Made by a program: the position numbers and the translations under genes
Shown: piece by piece, positions 22,966-33,798 of the stretch
Position numbering within the stretch: the first letter of the stretch is position 1
Layout: each line of letters starts with the position of its first letter
The notes under the pieces: model-generated
Seen by the model: only the letters and a program-made list of their open reading frames with translations
The model's database searches: none
Told to the model about the DNA's origin: nothing
From: Petrolisthes cinctipes
Lineage: Eukaryota > Arthropoda > Malacostraca > Decapoda > Porcellanidae
DNA: 64,000 nucleotides
Direction: 5' to 3'
Assembly: GCA_033782935.1 (NCBI GenBank)
Contig: JAWQEG010004665.1
Span: 1 to 64,000, forward strand

Positions 22966-23131
22966 ATGAGAAGTGTGCGGTTACTGCCAGTATGGGGTGT
23001 CCAACAACTGGTTCAGGGCCATGCCAGGGTGTCTACCAGCAGTGTATCTCTCACAACAACAACCTCAAGCATCCCTGGCCCCAAGTGTTACCCTGTTGTG
23101 GGCACCCTCCCTGACATTCTCACTGACAAAG
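22966..23131 (+). CDS. P450 exon 1: mitochondrial presequence and IPGP
   Basis: Starts at ATG 22,966 (GTATGA context, weak at -3). It encodes 55 residues beginning MRSVRLLPVWGVQQLV and ending TLPDILTDK, then one base of the next codon before the donor GTTAGC. IPGPKCYPVVGTLPD is the proline-rich hinge that opens the P450 fold. The exon is too short to stand out by length, but the hinge and the exact phase fit to exon 2 support it strongly. Confidence 0.85.
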
Positions 23132-23530
23132 GTTAGCTACATATTTGAATCAGATTTAATGAGGTACTATATTATGTGATAATCTCTCTGGTAAGATAGA
23201 AGTATTTACATATATTGTATATAAAAGGCTGCATTCCACCTGTGATTCAATGTCCTATAGGGGGGTATTGCCTGTTGTGATGTGGGCAATACTTTAAGGG
23301 TTTTGGTGCCATTTCAGCCACAGCTACTCCCTTTCAGATCTTCAATTGTCCATCTTTCCTTTTATTTTCTTCCTGCTTCTTCCGGCACTATATGACCTCG
23401 CTGTTGCGGCACCTAATATCAAGTAATCAATCAATCAATCAATCAATCTATGAGTCTATGTCCCAGTGCATATACTTGGCTTGAAATCTCAAATCACATC
23501 AAAAGTCTCTTAAAACAAGTTTTCTTTCAG
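23132..23530 (+). other. P450 intron 1 with a dispersed repeat
   Basis: 399 bases. 23,258-23,420 carries a copy of the dispersed 'GGGCAATACTTTAAGGGTTT' repeat (see 37,165-37,400), ending in a short (ATCA)n run at 23,423-23,445. Confidence 0.7.
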
Positions 23531-23765
23531 AGTTTGATAAGGAGAAAATACATCTGTACTTCATGAAGCTTTTTAAAAAATATGGGCCAATAGTCAAAAT
23601 AAAAGCACCAGGAGAGCCAACAACTGTTTTGGTGTTGCGACCTGAAGACTGCAGGGAGATCCTTCAGCATACACGGGAGAATCCAGTACGAACTCCTATG
23701 GGCTGCTTAAAAAAGGCTAGAGATAGTAATCCCTTTTATGAGAAGAAAGCTGGCATAGTTACTGA
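23531..23765 (+). CDS. P450 exon 2: helix A / beta-1 region
   Basis: Acceptor TTTCTTTCAG ends at 23,530 and donor GA|GTAAGT follows 23,765. It encodes residues 56-134: LFKKYGPIVKIKAPG, then VLRPEDCREILQHTRENPVR and YEKKAGIVT. KYGPIVK and the RPED segment are typical of mitochondrial P450s. Confidence 0.9.
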
Positions 23766-24680
23766 GTAAGTAATCATACCCTCATGCCAGATGAAGTACT
23801 ATATCAGTATTTACTCTGATATTTTTTGGAAGTTGTTCAGGGTAATAAGTACTGAGTAAATACTTTTTACAATTAACCGCTCTTGCAATACTGTACCATT
23901 TACAGTATTTAACACAATTCAAATGATAAACACCATTTTAGTCAACCCATACTGGTACGTAATTGCTAACCTCTTGGACTAACAATGGATGATATTTTAT
24001 CATATCAGAAGAACATCTTACCACTTTGTAATTCTTGATGAAAGGTAGCAGACTCTAAGAATGATTTGAATCCATAAACAGTTGCTGACAGCCTTTGCAT
24101 TTCTCTCTTACTAATACCATTGTGTGTAGTGAAGGGCAAAAATTATATGTATGTTTTGTGGCTTTATGAATAACTTTGTTATGCCATGCTTGTTGATTTT
24201 ATTTGATTGTTAAGCTAGCATTTTTGTCATTATAGTGTACGGTACATATATACTGTATATTATCATTTAACCCTGAACATACTTTGGAGAATACCCACAC
24301 ATTAAACCCCCTTTTAAAGTAAAATATGTACTGATGACTGGCTGATGTGAACTGATTGATAAAATATATTTTCATAGGGCTGAGGTAATCCACGAGTGTC
24401 TGAATTTTTATTGAAGGCACAGATTACCCAATTTCATTAATTTATGTTGCTAGGATACTTTTTGGGGGTGTTGTATTGGAATGTAAACTACAGTACAATA
24501 CTAAACAAGAACTGAAGTAAGTTTTGTCTGCATGAATGCATTCCCTTTTTTCCTTGAAGTTAATTTAGAAAATCAGTGATTTACACTGCTGGCTGTAAAA
24601 TAAATCCCAAATTGTCTTCATTGACTAGAAGTAAGACATTTTTCAGTTTTATCCATTGTACAGCACCGCATTTATTGCAG
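23766..24680 (+). other. P450 intron 2
   Basis: 915 bases, AT-rich. No element or exon recognised. Confidence 0.7.
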
Positions 24681-24797
24681 AAATGGAGAAGAATGGTGGA
24701 GAGTAAGAAGCAAAGTACAGGTTCCTGTTTTGAAGCCAGAATATGTTCATAGTTACTTACACGATATGGATTTGGTGACCCAAGATCTTTTAGAGCG
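24681..24797 (+). CDS. P450 exon 3: C-helix
   Basis: Acceptor TTATTGCAG, donor CG|GTAAGC. It encodes NGEEWWRVRSKVQVPVL and YVHSYLHDMDLVTQDLLE (residues 134-173). W139 and R143 form the WxxxR pair contacting the heme propionate. NGxEWWxxRS is characteristic of mitochondrial-clan P450s. Confidence 0.92.
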
Positions 24798-25090
24798 GTA
24801 AGCCTATGTTATAAACTACCATCCATACTATTGAGGATCATCTGTTATTGGTATATTACAGAGCTACTAATTCCTCCAGACTATGCCAGACAACAGAATA
24901 GTACCTCTGTATACAAGTAGATCTGTTTTGTTGCATAGTTTGGGGAAATTGGTAGTCCCCCAAATTGCCAATAACAGATCAGGATGGATATGAAGTATTA
25001 ACTTTACCTGTGGGTTAAATCAAAATATGCACTGACATACAGGGTTTCCTTGGCTCTTGAACATTTTTTGCTTTAACATACTCTTTTCAG
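24798..25090 (+). other. P450 intron 3, largely a hairpin MITE copy
   Basis: 293 bases. About 24,867-24,970 is a full copy of the dispersed hairpin MITE (AATTCCTCCAGACTATGCC ... TTTTGTTGCATAGTTTGGGG). Confidence 0.7.
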
Positions 25091-25167
25091 AATATCAAGA
25101 CTGAGAGATGCTAATGGGGAAATTACTGTGAACTTCAAGGAAGAATTGGAAAAGTGGTCCTTAGAAA
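25091..25167 (+). CDS. P450 exon 4
   Basis: 77 bases, too short to stand out by length. Acceptor TCTTTTCAG, donor A|GTAAGT. It encodes ISRLRDANGEITVNFKEELE and KWSLE (residues 173-199), the D/E-helix 'RDxxGE..F..EL.KW.LES' segment shared by mitochondrial P450s. Confidence 0.88.
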
Positions 25168-26393
25168 GTAAGTGTATACTGTATTATACTTGAGTGTATT
25201 TGCTTCTATTTATATTGTATATAATTATAATGTAGATGATTTTTGTGGTTGCCTTTACAATCTTTCACAAACTGTTGGTAGCTCAGTTGGTGAAACTGAA
25301 CTAGAAAAACTAGGAATTGAAGTGAAGTTAATTGTGTAGTGACTTGTAGCTGAACAGTATGATATACAGTACATACAGTACTGTATTTTGTAGACATGAT
25401 GGTTATTGAACTGTAATAGCTTGCCATGGTGAGAATGATTACTATATGCTTTGGAAATTATGAAGACTGAAATACTACATGCCTGTGTGTGAACTAAACT
25501 GTTACAAGCTACAGTACTGCAGTATATTAATAAAGAAGCGTTTTTCGTATGTAGTGGATGTATATAACATTTTGGAGTGCACCATTTGATATACAGAGCA
25601 CCTTCATCATCAGCTAAATATGGATTTGTACTATTTTGATTACTGCTTGATGTTGTGAATACAGTACAGTATGTAAAAAGAATAGCTCTATTGGTTTGCC
25701 CATGATGGACTGCTGGTGAAGCTGGGTGGATTTGAAACTCATATATCTGTATCATGACTACATCTTGGAGTTGTGTTTTGATTTCTAGTGCAATACTTTA
25801 GCACTGTTTGCCTGTAGATGTCCCATTATGCCTCATAGTTTCTAGTGCAATAGTGTTTCAATATTGATTGCTTTCTACATGTATTATAATTTTGTTTTGA
25901 TCACTATTTTATTAATATCATTTGCCATCTTGAGGTATGGGCCATATGATAAAAATATGAAAGTCATTGGCTTGGAGATGACAGTGATTATTATGATGCT
26001 TCAGTAGATTTTCACCCTGTGCATGCTATTGTCATTTTCTTACTGCAACAGGCATGAGAATATCCCAATGTCATATACAAAACTCCCTGAAGTTACTTAG
26101 TATATTTTGTATCAAGTCTCAAGTCTAATTTCAGATGATTTCAAGTAACAAAATAAAAATCACTGCCTGTCAGAGGGTTCATTAAATGGTTTCAACATGC
26201 TAATCATTGTCATCACCTCGTCCATGACTTTAGCTGCACGACTCCCATGTTCCACTTTTCTATTCGTTTCTTGTTAGTGCAGTAAAATGGATGCCTATAT
26301 CATCAATATCACTTATGTTTTTATTTTATTTTACACGTCTCATGATTTTGTCTTGATATCCACTACAGCTTTTCAGTATTTTTTGCCTTCCAG
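25168..26393 (+). other. P450 intron 4
   Basis: 1226 bases, AT-rich, with no supported feature. A minus-strand open frame over 25,255-25,755 has no protein features. Confidence 0.6.
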
Positions 26394-26595
26394 ATATATG
26401 TCTGATATCACTGAATCAACGAGTGGGCTGCTTTGACCCAAATATGGTGCCAGGCTCCGAGCCAGACTTGATCGTTACAGCTGCAAGAAATTTTATGTCC
26501 GCCCTCAAAGATTGCGAGTCCGGTTCAAAATTATGGAAAATTTATCCAACAAAGACATTTAAACAACTGCAACAGTCCATGGATGAAGTAACTAA
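26394..26595 (+). CDS. P450 exon 5: E-F helices
   Basis: Acceptor GCCTTCCAG ends at 26,393. It encodes ICLISLNQRVGCFDPNMVPG, PDLIVTAARNFMSALKDCES and KLWKIYPTKTFKQLQQSMDE (residues 199-266). The donor is read as ACT AA|GTATGG because only that phase joins exon 6; an alternative GAA|GTAACT eight bases earlier would break the frame. Confidence 0.88.
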
Positions 26596-28797
26596 GTATG
26601 GGAATTATAATTCCCATTTGCATGGGAGTACAGTATCTTAATATCACTTACTGTAAATTTTAACTCAAAGGGGCTTGTGATGTCAGCAAATTTGAACCTA
26701 TTGATTTCTCCAAATGGTATCACAAAACAGACCACTTATACTAAGATTCTCTGTTTCATGCAACAGTACAGAGGAATCAGTAATATTTAATTTGCTAATG
26801 CAATCTTCCATCACCTAACTGGACTCTAACAATATGGGCTTTGGGTCTAATTTTATGGCTATCATGGCTCTGATCTCTGGACACTTTTATCTGTTTTTTA
26901 AGGAGTTAAAATGGTATTGTTAAATTCTAGACTCCTGGGCCCGTATTCACAAAAGCAAAGTTCATTCTTAAGTTAAAATTTTATTCGTAAACATTCATTC
27001 ATGACGAGGACTGGGACCCTACACTGCTTCGAATTCATAACAACAACAGCTCATACAAATAGAATAACCAAACCATTCACTGCTTCGAAATGAGCCTGAA
27101 ACACTATGGTGAGGTCAGTAATGCAAACATACGAACAAGTGCAAATTCTAAGTTGTTTTGTGAATACCGACCCTGGATCCTTCAAACTGTGTCGAGAAAC
27201 AGACAACCTGTGTAACTGTCTGATTTTTAGCAGAATTTAGAGAAATCAGTAGTCAACAATTCTCTGACTCAGAGAAGTTACTGACATTGATCATTTTGGA
27301 GAAAAATGAGCTTGAACTAATAGTGTTTTGTGTGGTACAGTTACCAAGGGGCTTCCAACACACTCTAATGCATGTTTCCTTACTATAAGCTTTATTGGTG
27401 TATACAGTTAAGAGACTCATGATCAATCCAGTTTTCTGTAATTAGTTCAGTCGCTGCTGATTGATGTATGTCCCAGAAATGATGATTGCCTGACATTATA
27501 TTATACAGTATTATCTGCAAAATGATTTCTGCATGTGCGTAAGATTGACTACATGACATCAGCCAACTGTACTTATAAATACAACTCAAACTGTCTGAAA
27601 ATTACCCCAAAAAATCAACTTTTCTTGACAAATAGTTTTGTCAAGAAAAATGGAGAAAGGTTTTTATTTAGCAGTAAGTACTGAACATAGTTGATAGCAT
27701 TCTTCCCTTGAGTTTTGCTTTTCTTTTATTGGAACTCAAGTCATTAATAAAATTATACAGTACTGTGATCCTGGTCAGTAAAGGCTCCATCAGACGAGGC
27801 AATTTGTGAGGCAGGTTGGCCAGACATGAGGGTGTAAAGTTGTGTGCTTCCAAGAGCTGTGTGTTCAAGCGAAATTGTTCAGCTCTGTGGCATCATTGGC
27901 ATTTCTGCCTTGTACAAATAAAGTTTTACTTGCCATATACACACATTTTACTTGTATTGATCTGTTCATCACATTGTCTCCTTATGATGCCACTGGAGCT
28001 GAAAGTTTTGTGACATGGTGACTGAGATGGGGGTGAAGTTGTTGTGATGTAAACCTTATTGGGTTGAAAGACAGCCTTCTCTGTCACCCTGCATATTCAT
28101 GCATCATCTGACAGAGCCTTAAATGTACCTCACTGTATAACTATTTGAATGAAATTGTCTTCTGAATAACCCAGATGATGCGAGACATTAACTTAAGCCA
28201 CAAATTTTCAAGCTATTTCAGTTACTGTAGCTCTTTTCTTGGCCGTGGGTTTGTCTCTTAACTTTTTTATGATCAACAACAATTTAGACAGTTAATTGAA
28301 CTGAGAAGCTGCATACACTCAAAGGGATAACATAGGTTTATTCTTTACCCCTGCAACAAAAATCCTGTCTGCTTGCCATGAGAGGTTGGCATAATTGTTT
28401 GGCTTGTGGTATAGTACAATATTTGTCTGGTCTTCATCACCTGTACCATACAAGGCCATGAACAAAGGTCCATCAAAGGTTCCCAAAAAAGTTATGTTTG
28501 GGTTGTGAAAAGTAAGTAGCTACTCTTGCACAAACCAAACTAATGCATTTCCACTGTCAATAAGAGATGTAACTCTGGTTTCACACTGTACACTCTACCA
28601 TGGGATGGGTAGAATGGAGCCATTGTACTGGTCATCTTTATTGCCTAGTTCATACCCTGTTTTGCATATGGCCCTGAAGTATAGACAATACCATACGCTG
28701 ATAATTTGATTATACATGCTGTTATATTATCAACACTACAGTATACTGTACTGACTTTCTGACTGTACATTATACACTGTTCTTAAAACCACTCCAG
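26596..28797 (+). other. P450 intron 5 with MITEs
   Basis: 2202 bases. Contains the 26,938-27,173 inverted-repeat element and a degenerate hairpin-MITE copy at about 27,175-27,265. Around 28,560-28,690 there is similarity to 15,700-15,790 (ATGGAGCCATTGTACT). Confidence 0.65.
26938..27173. mobile_element. MITE with GGGCCCGTATTCACAAAA terminal repeats
   Basis: Left end GGGCCCGTATTCACAAAA and the reverse complement of the right end (GGGTCGGTATTCACAAAA) agree at 16 of 18 bases over a 236-bp element without coding capacity. The GGGCCnGTATTCAnAAA style is common among animal DNA-transposon MITEs; the superfamily is not assigned. Confidence 0.65.
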
Positions 28798-28990
28798 TAT
28801 ACCAACATTCAACAGGACATGTGAGGGTGTTCTCCAGGAGATTGAAGCCAACTTGGAGAGGGTACAATCTGAAGAGGAAATGTCTCGCCATAAGCCTAAA
28901 ATGGTAGAGCTACTGCTGAGGGAACCCGGACTCACCCGTAAAGATGTCATCACATTCATGGTCGACCTCATACCTGGTGCAACAGAAACG
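28798..28990 (+). CDS. P450 exon 6: G-H helices to I-helix
   Basis: Acceptor CCACTCCAG, donor ACG|GTGCAG. It encodes IPTFNRTCEGVLQEIEANLE, MSRHKPKMVELLLREPGL and DVITFMVDLIPGATET (residues 266-330). The oxygen-binding I-helix motif is split by the intron: GATET here and T at the start of exon 7. The usual second glycine of [AG]Gx[DE]T[TS] is alanine, as in the AAVETT of CYP24-type mitochondrial enzymes. Confidence 0.9.
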
Positions 28991-29753
28991 GTGCAGCTTT
29001 ATACCATTATGATAGCAAGGGGCTTCTCCTGAATAAAAAGAAAAAAAAATTACCCCGAAAAGAAATGGGAGTACTGTACTGTATGCCAAAATAGCTATAT
29101 TTCTTTCATAAACAGTACGGAATTACTAACTTCAATGATGAAATAACTGTTCTGGATGCATAAATGAATATTTTTATAATAATGAATTTTCTGCATGTAA
29201 AATCTAACATAAGAGCAAAATTGTCCCATCCTCCCTAGTTTCATCACCCCCCCCCAGAGTTACAAATGGCAGGGATTAGAGCATGAGAAATGATAGTTGG
29301 CTTGTTCTAGCCAGTGAGATGGCATAGTGGGAGGAGTAGGAGAGGGGGAATGTCCCCCAGGCACGAAGGCAGGGAACTGGAGGGGAGGGTGAAAGGAGGA
29401 CGAGTGGTGATGTTGTTTAATCACCCCCCTAAGGCCATGTGATGGATACTCAGTACTTCACCTCCTTGCACCCTAGTCAGAGTGTGTGTCTAACCAACAT
29501 TACCAATGAAATGGCAATACAAGCACATGCAATTTTTTATGGCCCTTGCGCAAATGACAGGCATAGACGAATGAGACATAAAATAGAACACATCGATTGT
29601 AGTATCATACTCTCTCAGAGCAATAATCAGATATTTTGTATGTGCAATTGTTAGCAAGTTTTCAGGTAAAATAGAAATAAATTTTTTTTGAGGAATGTAT
29701 GTTTACATTTTTCACTAGTACAGTACTTGTGTGCCCATTTTCATTACCGGCAG
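28991..29753 (+). other. P450 intron 6
   Basis: 763 bases. A purine-rich stretch lies at 29,280-29,410 (TGGGAGGAGTAGGAGAGGGG). No exon seen; short frames at 29,439-29,654 lack support. Confidence 0.6.
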
Positions 29754-29923
29754 ACCTCAGACAATGCTGCAGTGGTGTTGTACCAGCTGGCAAGGAACCC
29801 TCAGGTTCAGGTCAAGGTTCAAGGGGAGCTGGACCGAGTGTTGGGGGATGGCACCAGCCCTATCACACCCCATCACCTAGCACAGCTTACCTACACTAAG
29901 GCAGTCTTCAAAGAAAGTAATAG
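29754..29923 (+). CDS. P450 exon 7: J-K helices, start of ExxR
   Basis: Acceptor CCGGCAG, donor AG|GTAAAG. It encodes TSDNAAVVLYQLARNPQVQV, KVQGELDRVLGDG and YTKAVFKESN (residues 331-387). The conserved K-helix ExxR (E384-S-N-R387) spans the junction, its Arg codon being AG + G. Extending the frame past the donor would end after SNR. Confidence 0.92.
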
Positions 29924-30217
29924 GTAAAGGCAGGTACAGCCATGATATGTGTACACTCTGGATGTACAGTTAGAATGAAAATAAGCTATCATTTTTATTG
30001 ACTATTTATTTACATGTTACTACTGAACTCGAAGATTTACCATATACTTTTGTCTGTCTTTCTACTTATCTATAGCTCTGATGTCTCTCTCCTTCCTGGA
30101 CCTCTCCTCAAGGGGTTGGCCACAACAAATTAGTCTCGAATCTCCAGTTCTACATATTCCATCACTCCCTTCTTGCTCGATCAAGCCCTCCCTTTCCTCT
30201 AACGTTCTCTTCCTCAT

Positions 30218-30353
30218 GCACTAATAAGTATTCAGGTGTGCTTCAAATACCTAGAGACAGTAAATAAATGCATAATAAGATCTCCATTGGAAATGATTCG
30301 TTGGTGAATTGGACTGTTTAAAGCTTCAACCAAAGCTGTATACTTATTAGTGC
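30218..30353. mobile_element. 136-bp MITE with 14-bp perfect terminal inverted repeats
   Basis: GCACTAATAAGTAT at 30,218-30,231 and its exact reverse complement at 30,340-30,353 bound a 136-bp segment that interrupts the RTE-like LINE. The LINE sequence resumes across it (..CCTCAT|GC.. then ..GCTCGTGG.. after the later LINE insertion). The target duplication is at most GC or unclear, because the terminal bases are symmetric with the flank. Its right end was the target of the Jockey-like insertion. Confidence 0.7.
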
Positions 30354-30354
30354 T

Positions 30355-31221
30355 GTGAATGCCCGGGCGACCGAAGCCACTCCCAGGTTCTCGTGCCCAA
30401 AAATGGGGCAGGGGTTGGTTGTGACGGTTTGGCCCCCACTGGGTGCCTCCCCTCCATCCGGCGAAAACTTGTTCCATATTGGGTTCGTCCCGTTGGTCGG
30501 CAGGGTCGGTCCAGCTGGGGGGTGGTCCCACGATGAAGACGCCGCCACTCCAGGCCACTCCAAATAGAGCCCTAAAGATAATCACAGGCTGCACAGCTAC
30601 CACACCTACAGACCACTTACACCATGAAGCCAAAGTCCTCGAAATCAAGGATCATCTTGACATGAGAGGCACACAAACACTTGCTGCAGCCTCCACAAAC
30701 CCACACCATCCACTACACTACATGGCAAAACACCCATGCATGCCAAGGAACATCAAAACACCCAGTACACAATACCATACACAAATACTATCATCTCTCA
30801 CACCCTGCCCACCCCAAACCAGTCTCCAGACACACCCATACTCAAATCACTCATCAGTCCATCCAAACACTCAAAAACAACACCCAGCTGCATGCACGAC
30901 CTCCTGACATCCACCCATCTGAATCATCCCTTCCCCGTGAGGACAGAGTCCACATGGCCAGGCTGCGGTGCGGCCACCACCCGGCCCTTCTGACATATCA
31001 GAAGAAACTGGATGGAGCCATTGTAGATACCTGTCCGGGATACAACACAGCACCCCATTCTATTAAACACATTATGGAAGAGTGCAATGCACACAACCAC
31101 ACTCGCCAACAACACAACATACACTCTGAGGGCACTGTGGGAGAGCCCGGTTCAGGCCATGACCTTCCTCAGTTGCTCGGGGCTGTTTGGCCAGACAGCT
31201 TGAGGAACTTCAACAACAATA
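30355..31221 (+). mobile_element. Jockey-like LINE copy 2 with inverted 5' part and 13-bp target duplication
   Basis: ACTTATTAGTGCT occurs directly at 30,342-30,354 and 31,222-31,234, bounding 867 bases. From about 30,555 to 31,221 the + strand encodes the ORF2 3' end (NRALKIITGCTATTPTDHL, ESSLPREDRVHMARLRCGHH, CPGY..SHSIKHIMEECNAHNH-type cluster) with a (CAA)n-like tail. The preceding 30,355-30,575 reads on the opposite strand as NGTNPIWNKFSPDGGEA and CPIFGHENLG, evidently another part of the element in inverted orientation. Truncated, 5'-inverted copies with target duplication are the product of twin priming during LINE insertion. Confidence 0.8.
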
Positions 31222-31486
31222 ACTTATTAGTGCTCGTGGCTATACTTTTCCACCCTGTTCACCCATCTGGCTGGTGGCCTGCCTTTCATACTAGGCCCTT
31301 AGTTTCACACCTATGCACCTTCTTTGTAAGTTCCCCATCTTGTATTTTCTCCAAGTGTCTAAGCCATCTCACTACTATGCTTTGCCCTCTCAATCACCCT
31401 ATAATCAAACTCTGACCACATCTCTTAGCTCATTTCCATTACTTTCTTCATCCTCTCACACCTACTCCTCTTTGGTACTCTCACAC

Positions 31487-32289
31487 TAGAGACCCTATAT
31501 AGAGAGACTGAATAGCGAATATTTCTGCTGCTCGCTGGTTGAATGGGGCGCTATTTTTGTTCCAACTCGTCTCTACATGCTAGCAGGTTCGGCACAATGT
31601 ATATTTTGCCTTGACTATGATGTGTGACTGATTACTTAGTAGAATGTTGTTATATTTATATAATATCTTCGTTAGATAAACTAGCAAAGATATTTTTTAG
31701 TCGATCTTCAACTCAACACATAAATGTTCCTTGAAAACTTCCCTAAGCCTTACAGAATGCCGAACTCTATGGTGACGAATCAGTAATATGATACTGTACT
31801 TATTAATTCCATCGCTACAACAAATTCCCTCATATATATGTGAACAGCATGTAAACAGTAGTGTGTAAACATTGGTAATACCCCTACTGAAACCATTTTC
31901 ATACAAACATTAATTAAACTAACCATAGTATCAAAGGTTTCACAGATACCCTAAACACCTTGACAACTGTCGTCTTTCAGTCAAACGTCTCGATTTAGTA
32001 GCATCATCTGGCAACTCATCACGTCCTATTGTGTGCTTTAAAATAACGCCTTCATGACGTATAATAGGATTTGTAACTTCAGGTATGTTTTAGTATTTAA
32101 AAATATATACACATATGGAAAGAATGCAATTTTCGTCAACATTTTGCCCACAAATGTCAGCAGGAGATTACTAGCTGGTAGTATCCAGCAACTTATGCAT
32201 TTTTTCTGTACTAACGAGAGAGGTATCCTGGAAAATACAAAGTGGAACAAAGATGGTGGCTGTCCAATCTCTCTTATATAGGGTCTCTA
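31487..32289. mobile_element. 803-bp non-autonomous DNA transposon with 9-bp target duplication
   Basis: Perfect 15-base terminal inverted repeats (TAGAGACCCTATATA at 31,487-31,501 and its complement at 32,275-32,289) are flanked by CTCTCACAC on both sides (31,478-31,486 and 32,290-32,298). Weaker similarity of the two ends continues inward (TTTTGTTCCAACT against CTTTGTTCCACTT). The element interrupts the RTE-like LINE. The 9-bp duplication suggests a Mutator-like or related superfamily; no transposase remains. Confidence 0.82.
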
Positions 32290-33719
32290 CTCTCACACAG
32301 TAGGGTGCTGCAAAAGCAATCATTTCATCTTCTGTTCTCTCAAAAACCATTGCTTCACTCATTTTAACATTCACTTTTAGTTCCGTTATTTAAAAGCACT
32401 ATGAAATTCATCCTTTTATTTTGTTTCATCAGGGTACTTTCATTATGTTTGATAGGAGCATTTTGTAAATAACTCGGATCCATCACAGAAGTTAGGAATT
32501 GACTACAGCATGTAGCCTGTTGTTATACCTATGCTAAGACTCCCCATCCTCTTACAACTGCATTGGTAAACTATTGATAATTGGACTGTAATGTATTGCC
32601 ACTTGGCAAAAGATAACCCCTGATGTTATGGGGTGGGGTAGTGCAGCAGTAAGTGAGTAGTACAGTTCGACAACTTTGCTCACATATATGTATGCAATAT
32701 CTTTAGTCATTTTTACACAGATGGTGGTTTAGAGTTTCAAGCAAGCTTGTGTCAAATACCTTGTCAAGTGTTGCCAATTATTAGTTTAACCAGTATCTCT
32801 TCTCCAATCCATATTTCTTTTTTCTTGAACAGTATTGTGAAATTACTGACAGCGCCTTTGTAATTTAATAATAATAAAAATTATATTAATAATAATAATA
32901 GTAATGACAATAATCAGATCCATTTTTTTTTTAAATTGCCTGTTCTGATACTTGGAAATTTACTATTACTCAAAACTTTAATGAAAAAGAATCTTGATGC
33001 TTACTATATGAGAGAGACCCACCAATTTTATGCCATGTAGCAGTCATTCATGACACCTCAATATAAGTTTACGGCTTGCTATTGAAGGAACCATTGGTGA
33101 TTAATTGCCTCATGGAAAATGGTAATACATAGTACTGTACTTTATTATAGAGTCTAGGGGCCATGTAAGAAAACATTCGATCAGAGGAGGATGACTGGTA
33201 CAATTTTGCTGATTCATCAGGGTACATGGAATTATCATCACTCACAATGCCTCATGTATGTGTAGTGACCCTATTTGTTTTTCTTTAGCTGATGATCCAG
33301 AAACGTGGACTTGGCATCAGCACAGTAGTGTCAGTTGATTGAGCTTGTCTGATCTCGGTCATTGTAATGTTGCTGGTGGGTACCCATAATAAGTGTTAAG
33401 ATAATAGATCGGCTTCAACATCATATTTGATTGACCACATATTCTTTTCCAGAAAGTAATTTCACAGGATTGTTGGGCATTAGGAAGCCTAGAACTGGTT
33501 TTTCTATTAGATGCAGGTAAAAAATTAAGTCAGGAACGAATATAATCTACATGTTATTTTATTAAGAGTGAGGGTGAAACTGTAGACTTGATTTGGAATT
33601 TGTGAACGTATGCCCTCAGTCGAGTACCATTTTGTTACTTTTCTCTTAATATCACAGGAGTCAGCAAGATCAGAGTGAGTATCTTTGTAATTAATAATTT
33701 ATCCATGTCTGCTCCACAG

Positions 33720-33798
33720 GATTATGCCACCACTGCTGGGACCTGTAAGAATTTTACAGGATAACATGTGTCTGGGAGAATATACACTAGAGAAAGGG
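33720..33798 (+). CDS. P450 exon 8: after the K-helix
   Basis: 79 bases. Acceptor GCTCCACAG, donor GGG|GTGAGT. It encodes IMPPLLGPVRIL and DNMCLGEYTLEKG (residues 387-413): the conserved hydrophobic/Pro segment after ExxR, then the 'GY.IPKG'-like turn that runs into exon 9. Confidence 0.9.

Larger units (their letters stand above)
30065..32384 (-). mobile_element. RTE-like LINE fragment hosting three other elements
   Basis: Three minus-strand pieces match the LINE at 18,021-18,975. 32,299-32,384 encodes KVNVKMSEAMVFERTEDE and AFAAPYCVRV. 31,235-31,477 encodes RWLRHLEKIQDGELTKKVH and, with decay, the RPP..W.NRVE segment. 30,065-30,217 carries the 3' tail (TATAGCTCTGATGTC.. in + orientation, equivalent to the HPLGG..RRERG end). 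The gaps are filled by the 31,487-32,289 DNA element, the 30,218-30,353 MITE and the 30,355-31,221 LINE. It is 5'-truncated, with an internal deletion and several frameshifts. Confidence 0.8.
29924..33719 (+). other. P450 intron 7: nest of mobile elements
   Basis: 3796 bases. From 30,065 to 32,384 it is entirely nested transposons (separate entries). 32,390-33,719 is AT-rich with an (ATA)n patch at 32,868-32,905 and no recognised feature. Confidence 0.85.

Noticed and set aside
25255..25755. 166-codon minus-strand frame in P450 intron 4
   Set aside because: AT-rich intron sequence; composition (Ser/His/Tyr/Ile) of random AT-rich DNA and no domain.
31697..32374. Short open frames inside 31,487-32,289
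   Set aside because: No similarity to any transposase signature and no codon structure; internal sequence of a non-autonomous element.
33335..33395. 5S rRNA- or tRNA-like CTGATCTCGGTCATTG / GTGGGTACCC words
   Set aside because: Isolated words without the rest of either RNA.
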